DNA of 42,725 bases from Mesostigma viride (taxonomy: Eukaryota > Streptophyta > Mesostigmatophyceae > Mesostigmatales > Mesostigmataceae). Of the stretch, positions 1 through 11,029 are shown in pieces (within the stretch, counting starts at the first letter, position 1; every line of letters begins with the position of its first letter). Location: contig RPFO01000343.1 of assembly GCA_009746045.1 (NCBI GenBank), positions 1-42,725 on the forward strand, read 5' to 3'. A program made the position numbers and the translations under genes. The notes under the pieces are model-generated. The model searched no databases. It had not been told where the DNA came from and saw only the letters and a program-made list of their open reading frames with translations.

Positions 1-657
1 GATGCCCTGGTTCTCAGGAATGCATTGCATGTTCCTCACAATGCACTTGAACTTCGCTCCCTGACCATCCACCTCCCCCTTCCCGTGCTGCTCACCCAAG
101 TAGTGGTACTCGAAGGATTCCAAGTCGGGATCCTGCATGAGGAGGCGGAAGACGGCGCGCGTTAACCACGTACTTGGACTTGAACTGGGATGAGCAGTTG
201 TCAGAGAGCACATGAACATCCTCTTCACCCCCACACCAAGTCCGCGCAGGGTTTCCATGATTGTCCTCAGCGCGTAGACGAGCGCCCGCTCTCCCCGCTT
301 CATCTTGGCTTCCCCGAGAAAAAAGAACGTTCGCTTTGCCATCGCACCATTGTGCAAATATCGCACGATCATGGGCATGAGGACAAAGCTCGTCTTGTGA
401 AAGTACTGCGACTGCAGTTGGACGTAGTTGTTGTTCTCGTAATTCTCGGCCCAATCTCCATGCACGAGCACATCCCCCTCAGTCATGTTCCTCTCCCGGT
501 CCTTGATCGTTGCCGACTGCCACCATGACGTAAAGCAGTGGTTGGTAAAGTCCTCCCAACTCTCGATAATCGCCAGCCTCAGCTGCGCGGGCGTTGACCT
601 CATCGTTTCCTGTACGGGCCGCTTGACCTTCTCCGGGACCCGCCGATCGGTCGCGTC
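1..657 (-). CDS. Transposase-like protein, C-terminal exon (partial, two frame breaks)
   Basis: This exon continues the minus-strand gene after a phase-0 intron (658-789), starting with Asp-Ala-Thr. It reads through a hydrophobic segment ending GDVLVHGDWAENY, then about 60 residues later SDNCSSQFKSKY, then GEQHGKGEVDGQGAKFK near the window edge. Acidic residues in the order D...D...G-rich/HGKG-DG suggest an RNase H-like (DDE-type) core, which is inference. The SDNCSSQF block lies one frame away from the sequence on both sides. Apparent shifts sit near 206-214 and 150-168 and cancel each other. The outer frame is nevertheless open throughout, so the protein would be altered for only about 18 residues. 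The gene continues beyond base 1. Confidence 0.5.
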
Positions 658-789
658 CTGTTTTAACCAAGGGATGAAGTAAATTTGCAAGTAACATATT
701 CATAAAGTATCAGAAAAGCCTTTAAATTAACATCGCGCTGCAGAATGACGCTGCGAAATAATTGCGTCACAAAATCCAAACACGCTTAC
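658..789 (-). other. Intron of transposase-like gene
   Basis: A 132-bp phase-0 intron with donor GAG|GTAAGC and acceptor AAAACAG|GAC on the minus strand. It contains a copy of the short palindromic motif (GCGTCATTCTGCAGCGCGA on the minus strand, about 731-750) that is also common in the introns of the plus-strand gene further right. Confidence 0.6.
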
Positions 790-2315
790 CTCCCCTGCCG
801 GTCGGGAAACCACTACCTCCTTCTTCACGTATCTGAACCAATTTAGTAGTTCTGTTGAATTCTTGTCCCGGTCACACAACACCCAGTCTTTGATGCCACA
901 CCGGGACTCGGGACACGAGTTCTCCATACATGCCCTCTTCAGAATGCGAAAGACAGACCCCTCCTCCATGGATGGGTCCCCTACCCTTGGCACCCCTTCC
1001 TCATCCTCCACGATCCTCTCATTTATTTCAAGATCGTCAAGGTCTTGCCCCTGCCATTCATCTTCCGTCACATTATTGTCCCCTTCCTCCTCTTCGTTTC
1101 TCGCCGAGTTTGCCCCACCCCCCAGCTCACTTCCCCCATCCGCCTCCGCCACACGGCAATGGAAGTGCTTCACCCATTCGGTCGTGTGCAGGCTTTCGAA
1201 CATCCCGCACGTGCCGTCAGGCAATCTCGCCCTTAAACATCCCTCACACTCGTCGCCGCACTTGCAGTTCTTGCCGTGCTTCGCCTTGCAGTACCTAGTC
1301 CATGCCGCTACCTTCGACTGCATGACCGTATGCGTCTCACAGGCGCACACGTTTCTCTCCTTCCACTTCCCCTTGACGGTTTTGGGGGCGTACTTGCAGA
1401 AAGTCGTATATCCGACATGGATGCCGACATCCTTCTCATACTGCGGACTTTTCTTGTCCCAGTACGTGTGCTCCGCTAAAAACTTGAGATATATGTCCTC
1501 CTTCGAGGTGAGGTAGAAGTAGGCCCCTTGGACACCAACCAAAATCGCACGATTGCCAACTCGTTCGTGCGTCTTTATGGTATCCCTCTCTTGGGGCGAA
1601 GCGCGCGAGTTCTCCTCATCAGTCCAAGCCTGCGCGATCGACTCGATTACAAATTGGGGCAACTTCCTCTTCTTTCGCGCCAGCGCACGCGTCAGGAACT
1701 CCATCTTCTGTTGCTTTCTGATCGCCCGAACTTTGAGAATGGTCTTCGCGGGGACACCCGTCATTCTCTCCAACTCTGCCGCCGAAAACTCCTTCTCGAT
1801 GTCGTCCCCACAAAAAAGAGTTGACACCAAAATGATCTTGACGTCTCTGTCATGGTCGGATTTCGACAGGTCGTCAAAAAGGGCGATCAGCCGAGCCACC
1901 CAAGACCTCGACAGTTGTGCAAGCCGCTGCTCATCAAAAAGCTTGGCCACCGGAATGTCAAAATGCTCCGCCTTGAGCTCGTCAGCCCTCTTATTGAAGC
2001 CATCAACAATCTCCTCAAAAGAGGCCCGCTTGGTAGATTCATTCCTCATGTGATGAACTACGTTGTACGCCTCATCAGCAAGATGAGTCCCCACAACAGA
2101 CTTCTTCTCGGCGTACTGGCCAGGCCTTTTCGCTGGCTTCCTGAAGGCGGGCGAGGTGCTGCGGTTCTCATTCCCGAAATTTCGTTTCGAGCTGTTTTTC
2201 AGATCCGCTGCAAGGGGCGTCGGTGTCCCGATGCTCAAGTTGTGGGCATTGAGTCGATTAGCAAAGCCGCCACGCAAGGAGGAGGAGGTTGGCGAAAGAA
2301 ACACCCGTTCCCGTG
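790..2315 (-). CDS. Transposase-like protein, N-terminal/central exon
   Basis: This is a long open exon read on the minus strand. It begins after a polypyrimidine tract and CAG acceptor (2316-2318) and ends at a GTAAGC donor (788-789). The first half is charged and helical. The middle holds a Cys/His cluster: a CACETH motif, then CKCGDEC, EGC and DGTC. An acidic linker and a short Cys-containing tail (CMENSC, CGIKDW) follow. The order Cys-x-Cys-x2-His, then an acid-rich stretch, then the next exon's GDWAENY block resembles a widespread uncharacterised family of transposon-borne proteins. I recall that family only in outline. The true start codon is not certain. An ATG at 2385 lies in the same frame but is preceded by the intron-type palindrome at 2361-2383, so I take 2316 onward as intron. 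A role as a DNA transposase or a domesticated relative is inference. Confidence 0.55.
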
Positions 2316-2385
2316 CTGCAGAAACAAAAAGAAATTCACGGAAAAATTTACATATTAGCAGGGTCACTCCGCGAAATGACCCCAC

Positions 2386-4040
2386 CTTCTTCGCAGATAC
2401 AAAAGAATCTCAATTGCGAAGCAAATATAGAGAAAGTCAAACTTCATGAAATTTTTGGTAGCTCTGCAGCGCGACCCTTGCGAAGTTACACACAAGTTTT
2501 AAGGCCTTTTCGTATGGAACTGAGAAGAGGTCGCGCTGCAGCGCGACCAAGATTTGCATCATTGGAAACACACCTTCCCGGCTCATTTTTCAGGCGTGTC
2601 GTGTCGTTGCCGATCGAGGTACCTGGATGATCACACCAAGACAGGAAAATACGTGAATTAATTCATGGAATTATTTAAGATTCTACTAAATGAAATTGAA
2701 TATTGAACATAATTGTTTTAATCATTATTGTTTAATTATGTAGCAGAAATATGGAAAGTATTTATTGGTATTTATATAGTTTTAATTAGTATTTAGTACT
2801 ATTTCTATTACAATCATTATTGTTTAGATAGAAGAAATATGAACTGGACAGACTAGCTATCTCTAATACTAAATATTTTCTACTTATTGTATGAAAAAAA
2901 GAGTGATGTCCATAAATATATGTAATATTGTCATAAAATTTAATCAATATTTTAAATTTGTATTCATGGCATTAATCTATCTAGTACTAGTCATTTATAT
3001 AAAAAACTAGTACAGTAAGTTAGCAGTAAATAGGAAAATATATTTAACAAATATTAGAAAGAACATATATCATATTCATAACAATAATCATAACGCGGAA
3101 AAGATAACGGCAGGCTCGAGCTACCATGGTCCGGATTCTCCCGATTTCTGGCCTGCGCTGGTTGTCTCTTTGATAATAATAAGCATATGGACAGCAGAAA
3201 GTATAAATATATTGGCTAGCATGTTAGTATATATCCCCATACATTTACTATACCCGATTCATGAATATATTTATTTGTATACCCCAAAAGTTCTGCATTC
3301 GAAATTTTTGCCATACCACGTGGCAGTAGGCACGTCGCTTTGCAGAGTGACGACTGGTGGTAATATGACAGATGATCTCTCAGACGACGTGCAAAAAAGC
3401 ACCGGGCTCACGCTAGAATCGAACCGCGGACGTCGTTATCCACGGCAGCATGGTGACGCCCGAATCCAAACATCCCGATTGTAGCGTCAAATTGGCTGCG
3501 TGTTGTTCCTTTTTATACCTGCGGGACCGTGAAGACCGACGCTTGGATTACGTCACATTGTGAGTCGTCCAATCCGCATGCGCGGTTTGTCAATAAGAAT
3601 AATCTAGCGCCGCGTTTCGCCTCGTTGGCCGAATGGCGAGCATGCCACGTTTTCCGTCCTGAACGCCGGTTACGCTGGGCCGTTGACAGGGGTCGCTCCA
3701 CGGACGATCGGTCACAACAGCTGTTGGGTTTCGAAAACCGCACCACCACTGCTGCCGCCATAGCTGTTTTCTGTAATAATCATCGCTGCCTGAAGATGGT
3801 GAGACAAATGCCGCCTAAACTCGCCGCCATAATGAAAAAGGTGCATCAACAGCGCAGTCTTTTTTGATGTCGAGCGTGATGTTTGTTGCTATGCCTTCAA
3901 ATGGTCCGGTTAGTTTATAGCTAGCCCAATTCTAATCGTGGTCCTGTTCAATGCCGTTTTTCCCCCTTCCTGATTTATGCGTGCAGGTAAATGTGCAACG
4001 AACCCCTACTTACTCGCGCGAGCAGGGTGGCGTCTATGAT
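2386..4040. other. Spacer, AT-rich in the middle; no gene recognised
   Basis: About 2640-3310 is strongly AT-rich with short poly-A/T runs. 2529-2548 is a perfect 20-bp palindrome, GGTCGCGCTGCAGCGCGACC, of the intron-motif type. 3094-3175 is a dispersed repeat also present inside the CACTA-type elements. The short ORFs between 3170 and 3867 have no coding character that I can support. Confidence 0.5.
3094..3175. repeat. Dispersed repeat, copy 1
   Basis: This stretch runs from GATAACGGCAGGCTCGAG through CCGATTTCTG to GGTTGTCTCTTTGATA. It matches 7221-7302 inside the CACTA-type element (and the same place in the second copy) with few mismatches. Part of it, on the opposite strand, is at 38844-38886. 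Confidence 0.7.
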
Positions 4041-4042
4041 GC

Positions 4043-4551
4043 CCTTTTGTAGTCCTCAGCCAGCGATATGGCTTGTTTTTTCGTGTTGGTCCTCAGCCAG
4101 CGACATGACTTCTTTTTTCTGGTTGGTTCTCGGCCAGCGATATGCCTTCTTTTTAAGGGTTGGTCCTCAGCCAGCGACATGGCTTCTTTTTTCGTGTTGG
4201 TCCTCAGCCAGCGATATGCCTTCTTTTTTAGGGTTGGTCCTCAGCCAGCAATATGTTTTCTTTTTTCGTGTTGGTCCTCAGCCAGCGACACGGCTTCTTT
4301 TTAAGGGTTGGTCCTCAGCGAGCGACCAGAGTATTTTTTCGTATTGGTCCTCTGCCAGCTAAATGTTTTCTTTTTTCGTGTTGGTCCTAAGCCAGCTAAA
4401 TGTTTTCTTTTTTCGTGTTGGTCGTCAGCCAGCGATATGTTTTCTTTTTTCGTGTTGGTCGTCAGCCAGCGATATGTTTTCTTTTTTCGTGTTGGTCCTC
4501 AGCCAGCGATATGGCTTCTTTTTTCGTGTTGGTCCTCAGCCAGCGATATGT
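4043..4551. repeat. 37-bp tandem repeat array
   Basis: About 14 copies of a unit of the form GGTCCTCAGCCAGCGATATG followed by a T-rich half with TTTTTTCGTGTT. Variants include CTAAGCCAGC, CAACATG-type changes and a TTTTTAAGGG form. Units stay near 37 bp, so the ORFs through the array change frame each repeat and are not genes. The array abuts the 30-bp satellite directly at 4551/4552. Confidence 0.85.
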
Positions 4552-5214
4552 CCACCACCACCATCCATGCATGCCAGCACCCCACCACCATCATCCATGC
4601 GTGCCAGCCACCCACCACCACCATCCATGCGTGCCAGCCACCCACCACCACCATCCATGCATGCCAGCACCCCACCACCATCATCCATGCATGCCAGCAC
4701 CCCACCACCACCATCCATGCGTGCCAGCCATCCACCACCACCATCCATGCGTGCCAGCCACCCACCACCACCATCCATGCATGCCAGCACCCCACCACCA
4801 CCATCCATGCGTGCCAGCACCCCACCACCACCATCCATGCATGCCAGCACCCCACCACCATCATCCATGCATGCCAGCACCCCACCACCACCATCCATGC
4901 GTGCCAGCACCCCACCACCACCATCCATGCATGCCAGCCACCCACCACCATCATCCATGCGTGCCAGCCACCCACCACCACCATCCATGCATGCCAGCAC
5001 CCCACCACCACCATCCATGCGTGCCAGCCACCCACCACCACCATCCATGCATGCCAGCACCCCACCACCACCATCCATGCGTGCCAGCACCCCACCACCA
5101 CCATCCATGCATGCCAGCCACCCACCACCATCATCCATGCGTGCCAGCCACCCACCACCATCATCCATGCGTGCCAGCACCCCACCACCATCATCCATGC
5201 GTGCCAGCCACCCA
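4552..5214. repeat. 30-bp satellite, block 1
   Basis: About 22 units of 30 bp, CCACCACCACCATCCATGCR then TGCCAGCMMC, in head-to-tail register. Three positions vary repeatedly: CACCACC/CATCATCC, CATG/CGTG, and AGCCAC/AGCACC. Because 30 is divisible by three and no stop occurs, both strands are open in several frames. The resulting His/Pro/Met repeats are shadows, not proteins. The block ends at the CACTA-type insertion. Confidence 0.95.
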
Positions 5215-6573
5215 CACTAGGAACTCGGGGGTGGTAAATTTACCACTTTTTATCACTTTTTACCACCTTTTTACCACCTCGAGGTGGTAAAAGAGGTCTA
5301 AGGGTGGTAAAAAGTGATAAAAAGTGATAAAAAGTGATAAAAAGTGATAAAAAGTGGTAAAAAAGTGGGTATATTTTACCACTTTTTACCACTTTGTGGT
5401 AAAAAGTGGTAAAGTGGTGGTAAAAGGCTTGTGCAAGTGGTAAAAAGTGATAAAAAGTGGTAAAACCGAAGAAGTGATAAAAAGTGGTAAAAAATACCAC
5501 ATGAGCATGCACACAAGTGGTAAAAACACAAGTGCTAAACCGACAAAAATGTCAGGCGTAAAACGACAAGAAAAGCATCTTTATTCATTCAATCATCAAA
5601 ATATTGGCATGGTTGTCAGGTGAACCTGCTACATATGGTGTTTGTCAACCGTAGGAGACTTCTTGCGCCTGCGCCTGCCCCAACAGTATACCACGAGAAA
5701 AATCATGAGCTTTATTTCATTAAGTCATTAATGTGAAAAAAAACTCAGCACCACTAAGGTGCATTATAGGGTTATCATACAATATAGCCAATGTACCATC
5801 AAAGCCGCGAGCCACGAGGTAGCCATGGCTGACAGCGGAGATCATAACTTTCTCGTTTGGGCACCGAAATCGGCTGTGAACATCACAATCGCTTCGTCTT
5901 TCTAAGACGCACACGCTGATATAATTTTCCGAAGCTATTGCGCAATATGTGATGAGCAAACGCTCCTCGACACAGGCAGCCTGGCGGCTGCGCTAAGCCC
6001 TGAAAATACGTCTGCAGCTCCGGCTGCAGCCTCGCCCTCAGGTCCGGAAGGCAGTGGTGACACTAGTCGGGCACTGGTGGTCGCCCAGAGCCCTCATTTG
6101 ATGCCCAGCACGTTGAACGCGTTGTGTCGGCACAGCGACCCCCCCTGCATTCAAACAAAGGCACACCGATAACCAAGAAAAGACTATGCAAATGTGTAGC
6201 CTTGTTCATTGAAATTATGGCTGGCTTACGCAAAGAGCGACTGTAAGATGACCTATACAGTGGGGCCGGAAACAGGTTGCTTGATGAGGACGTTAATCGG
6301 GCTTCGCTGGCCGGGAGTGTCTAGTGGTGAGAACCATTGCAGCGATCGCTTTCCCACCATTTACGAGGAAATAACCGCAAATGAAAAACCACTGAAACGG
6401 TCTAGCTAGTCAGTCATTACATTAGCCATATGCCATGCATGTTTCCAAACGTCCAAGAACTGCACACGGTGCAAATGCAAAAATCCGGAGGACACGACTT
6501 CATTGCTTCATATTTGTATGCAGAAGAATAAATAAGTGACATGCATTAAGGGCCCGCCTGCATAAAGGGCCTG

Positions 6574-6715
6574 CAGTCTGATTCGGGCCCAACGGCAGCA
6601 CCGCCATAGAAGATAAGGGCCGGCAGTCTGATTCGGGCCCAACGGCAGCACCGCCATAGAAGATAAGGGCCCGCAGTCTGATGCGGGCCCCACGGCACCA
6701 CCGCCATAGCAGAAC
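6574..6715. repeat. 50-bp tandem repeat inside the CACTA-type element
   Basis: Three units starting CAGTCTGATTCGGGCCC at 6574, 6624 and 6674; the third is diverged. The same block is in the second copy near 19610-19751. It gives the repeated Gly-Pro-rich tail of the minus-strand ORF at 6508-6960, which I do not regard as a gene. Confidence 0.75.
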
Positions 6716-8147
6716 TCGAAGGTGTCGTGGTGCGCGTGAAAGGTAATGTATGCCCTTTGTCGGTAGGTACCGTTGGGGTCAAATTGGGTGCCCCCAAAAT
6801 CGGGCCGACGCGTCAAAAGACTGAGGCCGTCGATGAGTGCCATCGTGCGGCTTGGGTAACTTCTGTTGGAAAACTTCAGGTAAGTTAACTTAATGCAAAC
6901 CACTGGTCGCCCGCGTCGGGAACCGGCCCAACGGCTCTCCCGCAAAAAATTACGCGGCATACTGCATAAGTCGTCGGATCGTTACATTTCGACGGTCAAG
7001 ATTTCATGATGAGGTTTGCGTTCAATTTGCCGCAGTTTGCAACCCAGAGAAAGTAGTCGTTGGACTCGTTGCCCACGATGAAACACAAACAAGCAAGCTG
7101 TTTCCGGCCCCACCGTCTAGGTCATCTAGTCGCTCTTCACGTCAGCCGGCCATTATTTCGCATCTAAGGCTACACATTTCCATCTCCATTCATATTCATA
7201 ATCCTGCACGGCTCGACAGCGCGGACAAGATAACGGCAGGCTCGAGCTACCATGGTCCGGATTCTCCCGATTTCTGACCTGCGCTGGTTGTCTCCTTGAT
7301 ATTGGCAAAACTCTCCGGTAAGAGGTTTTTCGCAGTTTGGCTGTTTCGAAACGTTACTTAAGTGAGATGCCTTCGGATCAGGAGACTCACACAGCCGCGA
7401 CATCATGCCAAAGGTCCTATGTTCGATCCCTTGCTGGTAGCTTCTGAGCTTTCTTATTTTCTCTGTTCCGCGGAATCTCAGATTTGGGCCGCTAGCGTTT
7501 TCACGTTTGTTGCTTTCTGATCCGACGACAACGTTGTGGCTTGCTCGTGTGACATCTGGCGCATGGTGTGATTCATGTGTATGGGCTGCTTTGCCATAAG
7601 AGTGAGTGTTGGGTCTTAAATCGTATTCTACACATTTGCTGCATGGACCGTTAGGTGCTGGCGAGCTCTTCCTTGTAGAATTGTGATGTCTATGTCAAGG
7701 ATCTGATATCTTTTTGTTCTCTTGCATATTGTGTCGCGGCTTGCTTGGATTCTTGCAGGCACCACGGGAATGAAATGGGAGCGGTCAGCATGATGCCCTA
7801 GCAAGCGACCAGCTTCGTTAACCACTAGCTGCCATCGTATAAGATGAAAGGCAATGACGGATGTGTCATAAAGCCATAACAGTGTTGTATAGATGATTCA
7901 TTAAATGATCAATGGTTACAATTTCAGAACAGCCTCTGAATGGCTAGTATGAATCGATAGGTTCTTGACGGCTATAAACATTTATTATTTAATCATTTTA
8001 ATGAAGCGATTTTGATTGCCCTGATTTGACCAGTGCTGTTGATTCACGTCCTGTTTTTTGAGATTTTTCTCACGTTTTCTCCTTTTCTCACCTTTTTTGG
8101 GTCATCTCACCCGGGCGAGAAACGTGTTTTCTCACCCATTCTCAAAG

Positions 8148-8161
8148 CCGAGTTCCTAGTG
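8148..8161. repeat. Internal remnant of a CACTA-type right end
   Basis: CCGAGTTCCTAGTG matches the outermost right terminus. It is preceded by a different family of subterminal repeats (TTCTCACC/TCTCACG, 8060-8147). The outer right end instead uses GGTAAA-type repeats. The same arrangement is in copy 2 at 21184-21197. Confidence 0.65.
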
Positions 8162-8503
8162 AGATCTATCTGCGTTTTTTCCCTCCATATTTTTTACCAT
8201 TTTTACCACCGATTTTTTCACCTCCATGGTGGTAATTTTTTACCACCTGTTTTCACCCTCGTTTTTACCACCTGGTGGTATTTTTTTACCACGATGGCGG
8301 TCAGGTGGTAAAATGGAGGTGGTAAAGGCTTTTACCACCCCCTGTTTTACCACCTTTTACCACCTGTTTTACCCCTTTTTTACCACTTTTTATCACTTTT
8401 TATCACTTTTTATCACTTTTTATCACTTTTTACCACTTTTTACCACCGGGTGATATAGATTTTACCACTTTTTACCACTTATATCACCCCCGAGTTCCTA
8501 GTG

Positions 8504-9312
8504 CACCACCACCATCCATGCGTGCCAGCCACCCACCACCACCATCCATGCGTGCCAGCCACCCACCACCACCATCCATGCGTGCCAGCCACCCACCACC
8601 ACCATCCATGCGTGCCAGCCACCCACCACCATCATCCATGCGTGCCAGCCACCCACCACCACCATCCATGCATGCCAGCCACCCACCACCATCATCCATG
8701 CATGCCAGCCACCCACCACCACCATCCATGCATGCCAGCACCCCACCACCATCATCCATGCATGCCAGCCACCCACCACCACCATCCATGCATGCCAGCA
8801 CCCCACCACCATCATCCATGCATGCCAGCACCCCACCACCACCATCCATGCGTGCCAGCACCCCACCACCACCATCCATGCATGCCAGCCACCCACCACC
8901 ATCATCCATGCGTGCCAGCCACCCACCACCACCATCCATGCATGCCAGCACCCCACCACCACCATCCATGCGTGCCAGCCACCCACCACCACCATCCATG
9001 CATGCCAGCACCCCACCACCATCATCCATGCATGCCAGCACCCCACCACCACCATCCATGCGTGCCAGCACCCCACCACCACCATCCATGCATGCCAGCA
9101 CCCCACCACCATCATCCATGCATGCCAGCACCCCACCACCACCATCCATGCGTGCCAGCACCCCACCACCACCATCCATGCATGCCAGCCACCCACCACC
9201 ATCATCCATGCGTGCCAGCCACCCACCACCACCATCCATGCGTGCCAGCACCCCACCACCATCATCCATGCGTGCCAGCCACCCACCACCACCATCCATG
9301 CGTGCCAGCCAC
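8504..9312. repeat. 30-bp satellite, block 2
   Basis: About 27 units of the same 30-bp satellite, in the same orientation as block 1. It begins with CA (the duplicated target bases) after the CACTA-type element and ends ...GCCAGCCAC at the left end of the 7.1 kb element. Confidence 0.95.
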
Positions 9313-9340
9313 GGGCTGGTTTTTTTTAGTATGTTAAAAT

Positions 9341-10270
9341 CCAGGGTTTATATTTTTAATAAACCCTTGAATCTTTATTTCTGCTTTATTTCTTGTTGTT
9401 TCGTCATAAACTGTTACGCTAGCTATGTGAGAAGGAACAAGGGATTAATGTGTGATTGTTCCCCATGCTTACCACACATGGATTGCCCCATTCAACACCA
9501 CATACACTTGCCGTCCAGGTTTTACATCTCGGCTCGGGTAGCGTCAAATGTGGGCGAGCTGCAACTTCTGATTTGCTGCTCAAATAATGCTTGATTTGAG
9601 GACCAGTGCCGCACTTGGAGCCAGTTCTTATGTAATGCACTATTCATGACTCCAATATGGTATAAAAGCAATCATGTAACTGACACCATGGCACAGGTAT
9701 GAGGCGTCTTGATGATCAACATGTGGAACAGTAACACTTCATTGACAGGCTGGCTTCAATTGCGTGCTTGCTATCATAATTGTTAACTAGTGCCATAGTA
9801 GCCTGATAGCAAGATCGCGGCTCCGCGGAAGGTGACCACCAATTGCATTCACCAGCATTAAATATGGTCATCTTGGCAGTTCGTGCACTGAGCTACGACA
9901 TATGCACAAATTAGCAGTCGGTTGTTATTGCTAAATGTTAATGTTGCAAATGCCTCTGGACACCATGTGCATGTCATGTGGCCATGCATGACGCATGCCA
10001 CATTATGACGCCACATGTGCCACCCATGCATCGAGCATAGCACACGCCATGCTCAAATTTTCCACGCATGCCAACCTTTCGCATATGCCCCACACGACAG
10101 CCATCCATGTGCACCGGATCAACAAGTTAACCATAGACATGATGTGCAATGTTTATGTAGTAACCCCAAGCGTCACGCACTGTCACCTGCATTTTTAATC
10201 CTATTTACTAATTTCGCAATGTGGAGTATCCCGCACTATCCAAGGCATCGCGGAGTACCCCGCCAATCCA
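9341..10270. other. Left interior of the 7.1 kb element, no gene recognised
   Basis: Moderately AT-rich sequence with many short ATGCAT/GCATGC-like words around 9960-10150. No ORF here shows codon structure that I would support. Confidence 0.4.
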
Positions 10271-10286
10271 AAACAACCGGAATCAC

Positions 10287-10436
10287 TAACCACCAATCCC
10301 AGCGAGCGAGCGAAGCGAGCGAGCACCGTACTGCGCACCAATCCGCGAGCGAAGCGAGCACCGTACTATTCCAGCGGGCAGCAGGCAGCGTACTGCGCAC
10401 CAATCCGCGAGCGAAGCGAGCACCGTACTATTCTAG
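10287..10436. repeat. GAGCGAAGCGAGC-type tandem repeat
   Basis: Units containing GCGAGCGAAGCGAGCACCGT, two followed by ACTATTC and TAGCGGGCAGC, occur three times with spacing of about 65 bp or less. They lead directly into the heptamer array. Confidence 0.7.
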
Positions 10437-10775
10437 CGGGCAGCGGGCAGCGGTCAGCGGGCAGCGGGCAGCGGGCTGCTGGCTGCTGGCAGCGGGCAGC
10501 GGGCAGCGCGCAGCGGGCAGCGGGCAGCGGGCAGCGGGCAGCGGGCAGCGGGCTGCGGGCAGCGGGCAGCGGGCAGCGGGCAGCGGGCAGCGCGCAGCGG
10601 GCAGCGGGCAGCGGGCAGCGCGCAGCGGGCAGCGGGCAGCGGGCAGCGGGCAGCGCGCAGCGGGCAGCGGGCAGCGGGCAGCGGGCTGCGCGCAGCGGGC
10701 AGCGGGCAGCGGGCAGCGGGCTGCGGGCAGCGGGCAGCGGGCTGCGGGCTGCGGGCTGCGGGCAGCGGGCAGCGG
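10435..10775. repeat. GGGCAGC heptamer array
   Basis: About 48 copies of a 7-bp unit, GGGCAGC, with GCGCAGC and GGGCTGC variants interspersed. The long ORFs across it on both strands (Ala/Gly/Arg/Pro-rich) are products of the repeat and not genes. Confidence 0.92.
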
Positions 10776-11029
10776 GGCGAAGTACTGCCAAAAAAAGGGA
10801 CCCTGTTTTGGGCTGGGCGAAGCCAGCGGGTGCCACTAGTGCTATTGTAAGACAGACCACAATGGCCACCGAGCAGCCCACCCATGCCGTAATGTCATCC
10901 CGTCATGTCACGGCATGCCACACACCAAGCATAATACACGCCATGCAATTAAGCATCTCGACCACCCTACACTCCCGGCTGGCCCATGCCGCCCACGCCA
11001 CCCGCGCCACACAAGGCAAGACAATGTAT

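Larger units (their letters stand above)
5215..8503. mobile_element. CACTA-type (EnSpm-like) non-autonomous element, copy 1
   Basis: This element is bounded by perfect 19-bp terminal inverted repeats, CACTAGGAACTCGGGGGTG. Several hundred bases at each end are packed with inverted subterminal repeats of the type GTGGTAAAAAGTGATAAAAA. CACTA ends plus dense subterminal repeats are hallmarks of the EnSpm/CACTA superfamily. It sits in the 30-bp satellite. Comparison with the expected satellite register gives a 2-bp target duplication, CA, rather than the 3 bp usual for the class. The inside holds only short ORFs (150 codons at most, 6508-6960 minus) and no transposase, so it must depend on a source element elsewhere. 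It includes three 50-bp tandem units (6574-6715) and the dispersed repeat at 7221. It is nearly identical to 18252-21529. Confidence 0.88.

Noticed and set aside
863-1516. A plus-strand Ser/Pro-rich ORF
   Set aside because: It is antisense to the exon at 790-2315, which has splice sites and a Cys motif pattern.
3390-3480. A tRNA gene or tRNA-derived SINE on the minus strand (GGTTCGATTC box-B-like word)
   Set aside because: The T-stem does not pair and no acceptor stem could be built; only the short word fits.
4552-5214. A CRISPR-like array of regular repeats
   Set aside because: Units are directly adjacent with no unique spacers, and the surroundings are eukaryotic.
5240-5512. Phe/Tyr/His-rich ORF near the left end of the CACTA-type element
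   Set aside because: Translation of the subterminal GTGGTAAAAAGTGATAAAAA repeats.
6508-6960. A 150-codon gene inside the CACTA-type element
   Set aside because: Half of it is the 50-bp tandem repeat and no coding signal or domain is visible. It could be a captured fragment, but support is weak.
4552-9312. Long ORFs on both strands coding His/Pro or Met-Asp-Gly-Gly repeats
   Set aside because: They follow from a stop-free 30-bp satellite whose length is a multiple of three; both strands and several frames are open at once.
10366-10885. Ala/Arg/Pro-rich ORFs on both strands
   Set aside because: They are translations of the GGGCAGC heptamer array.
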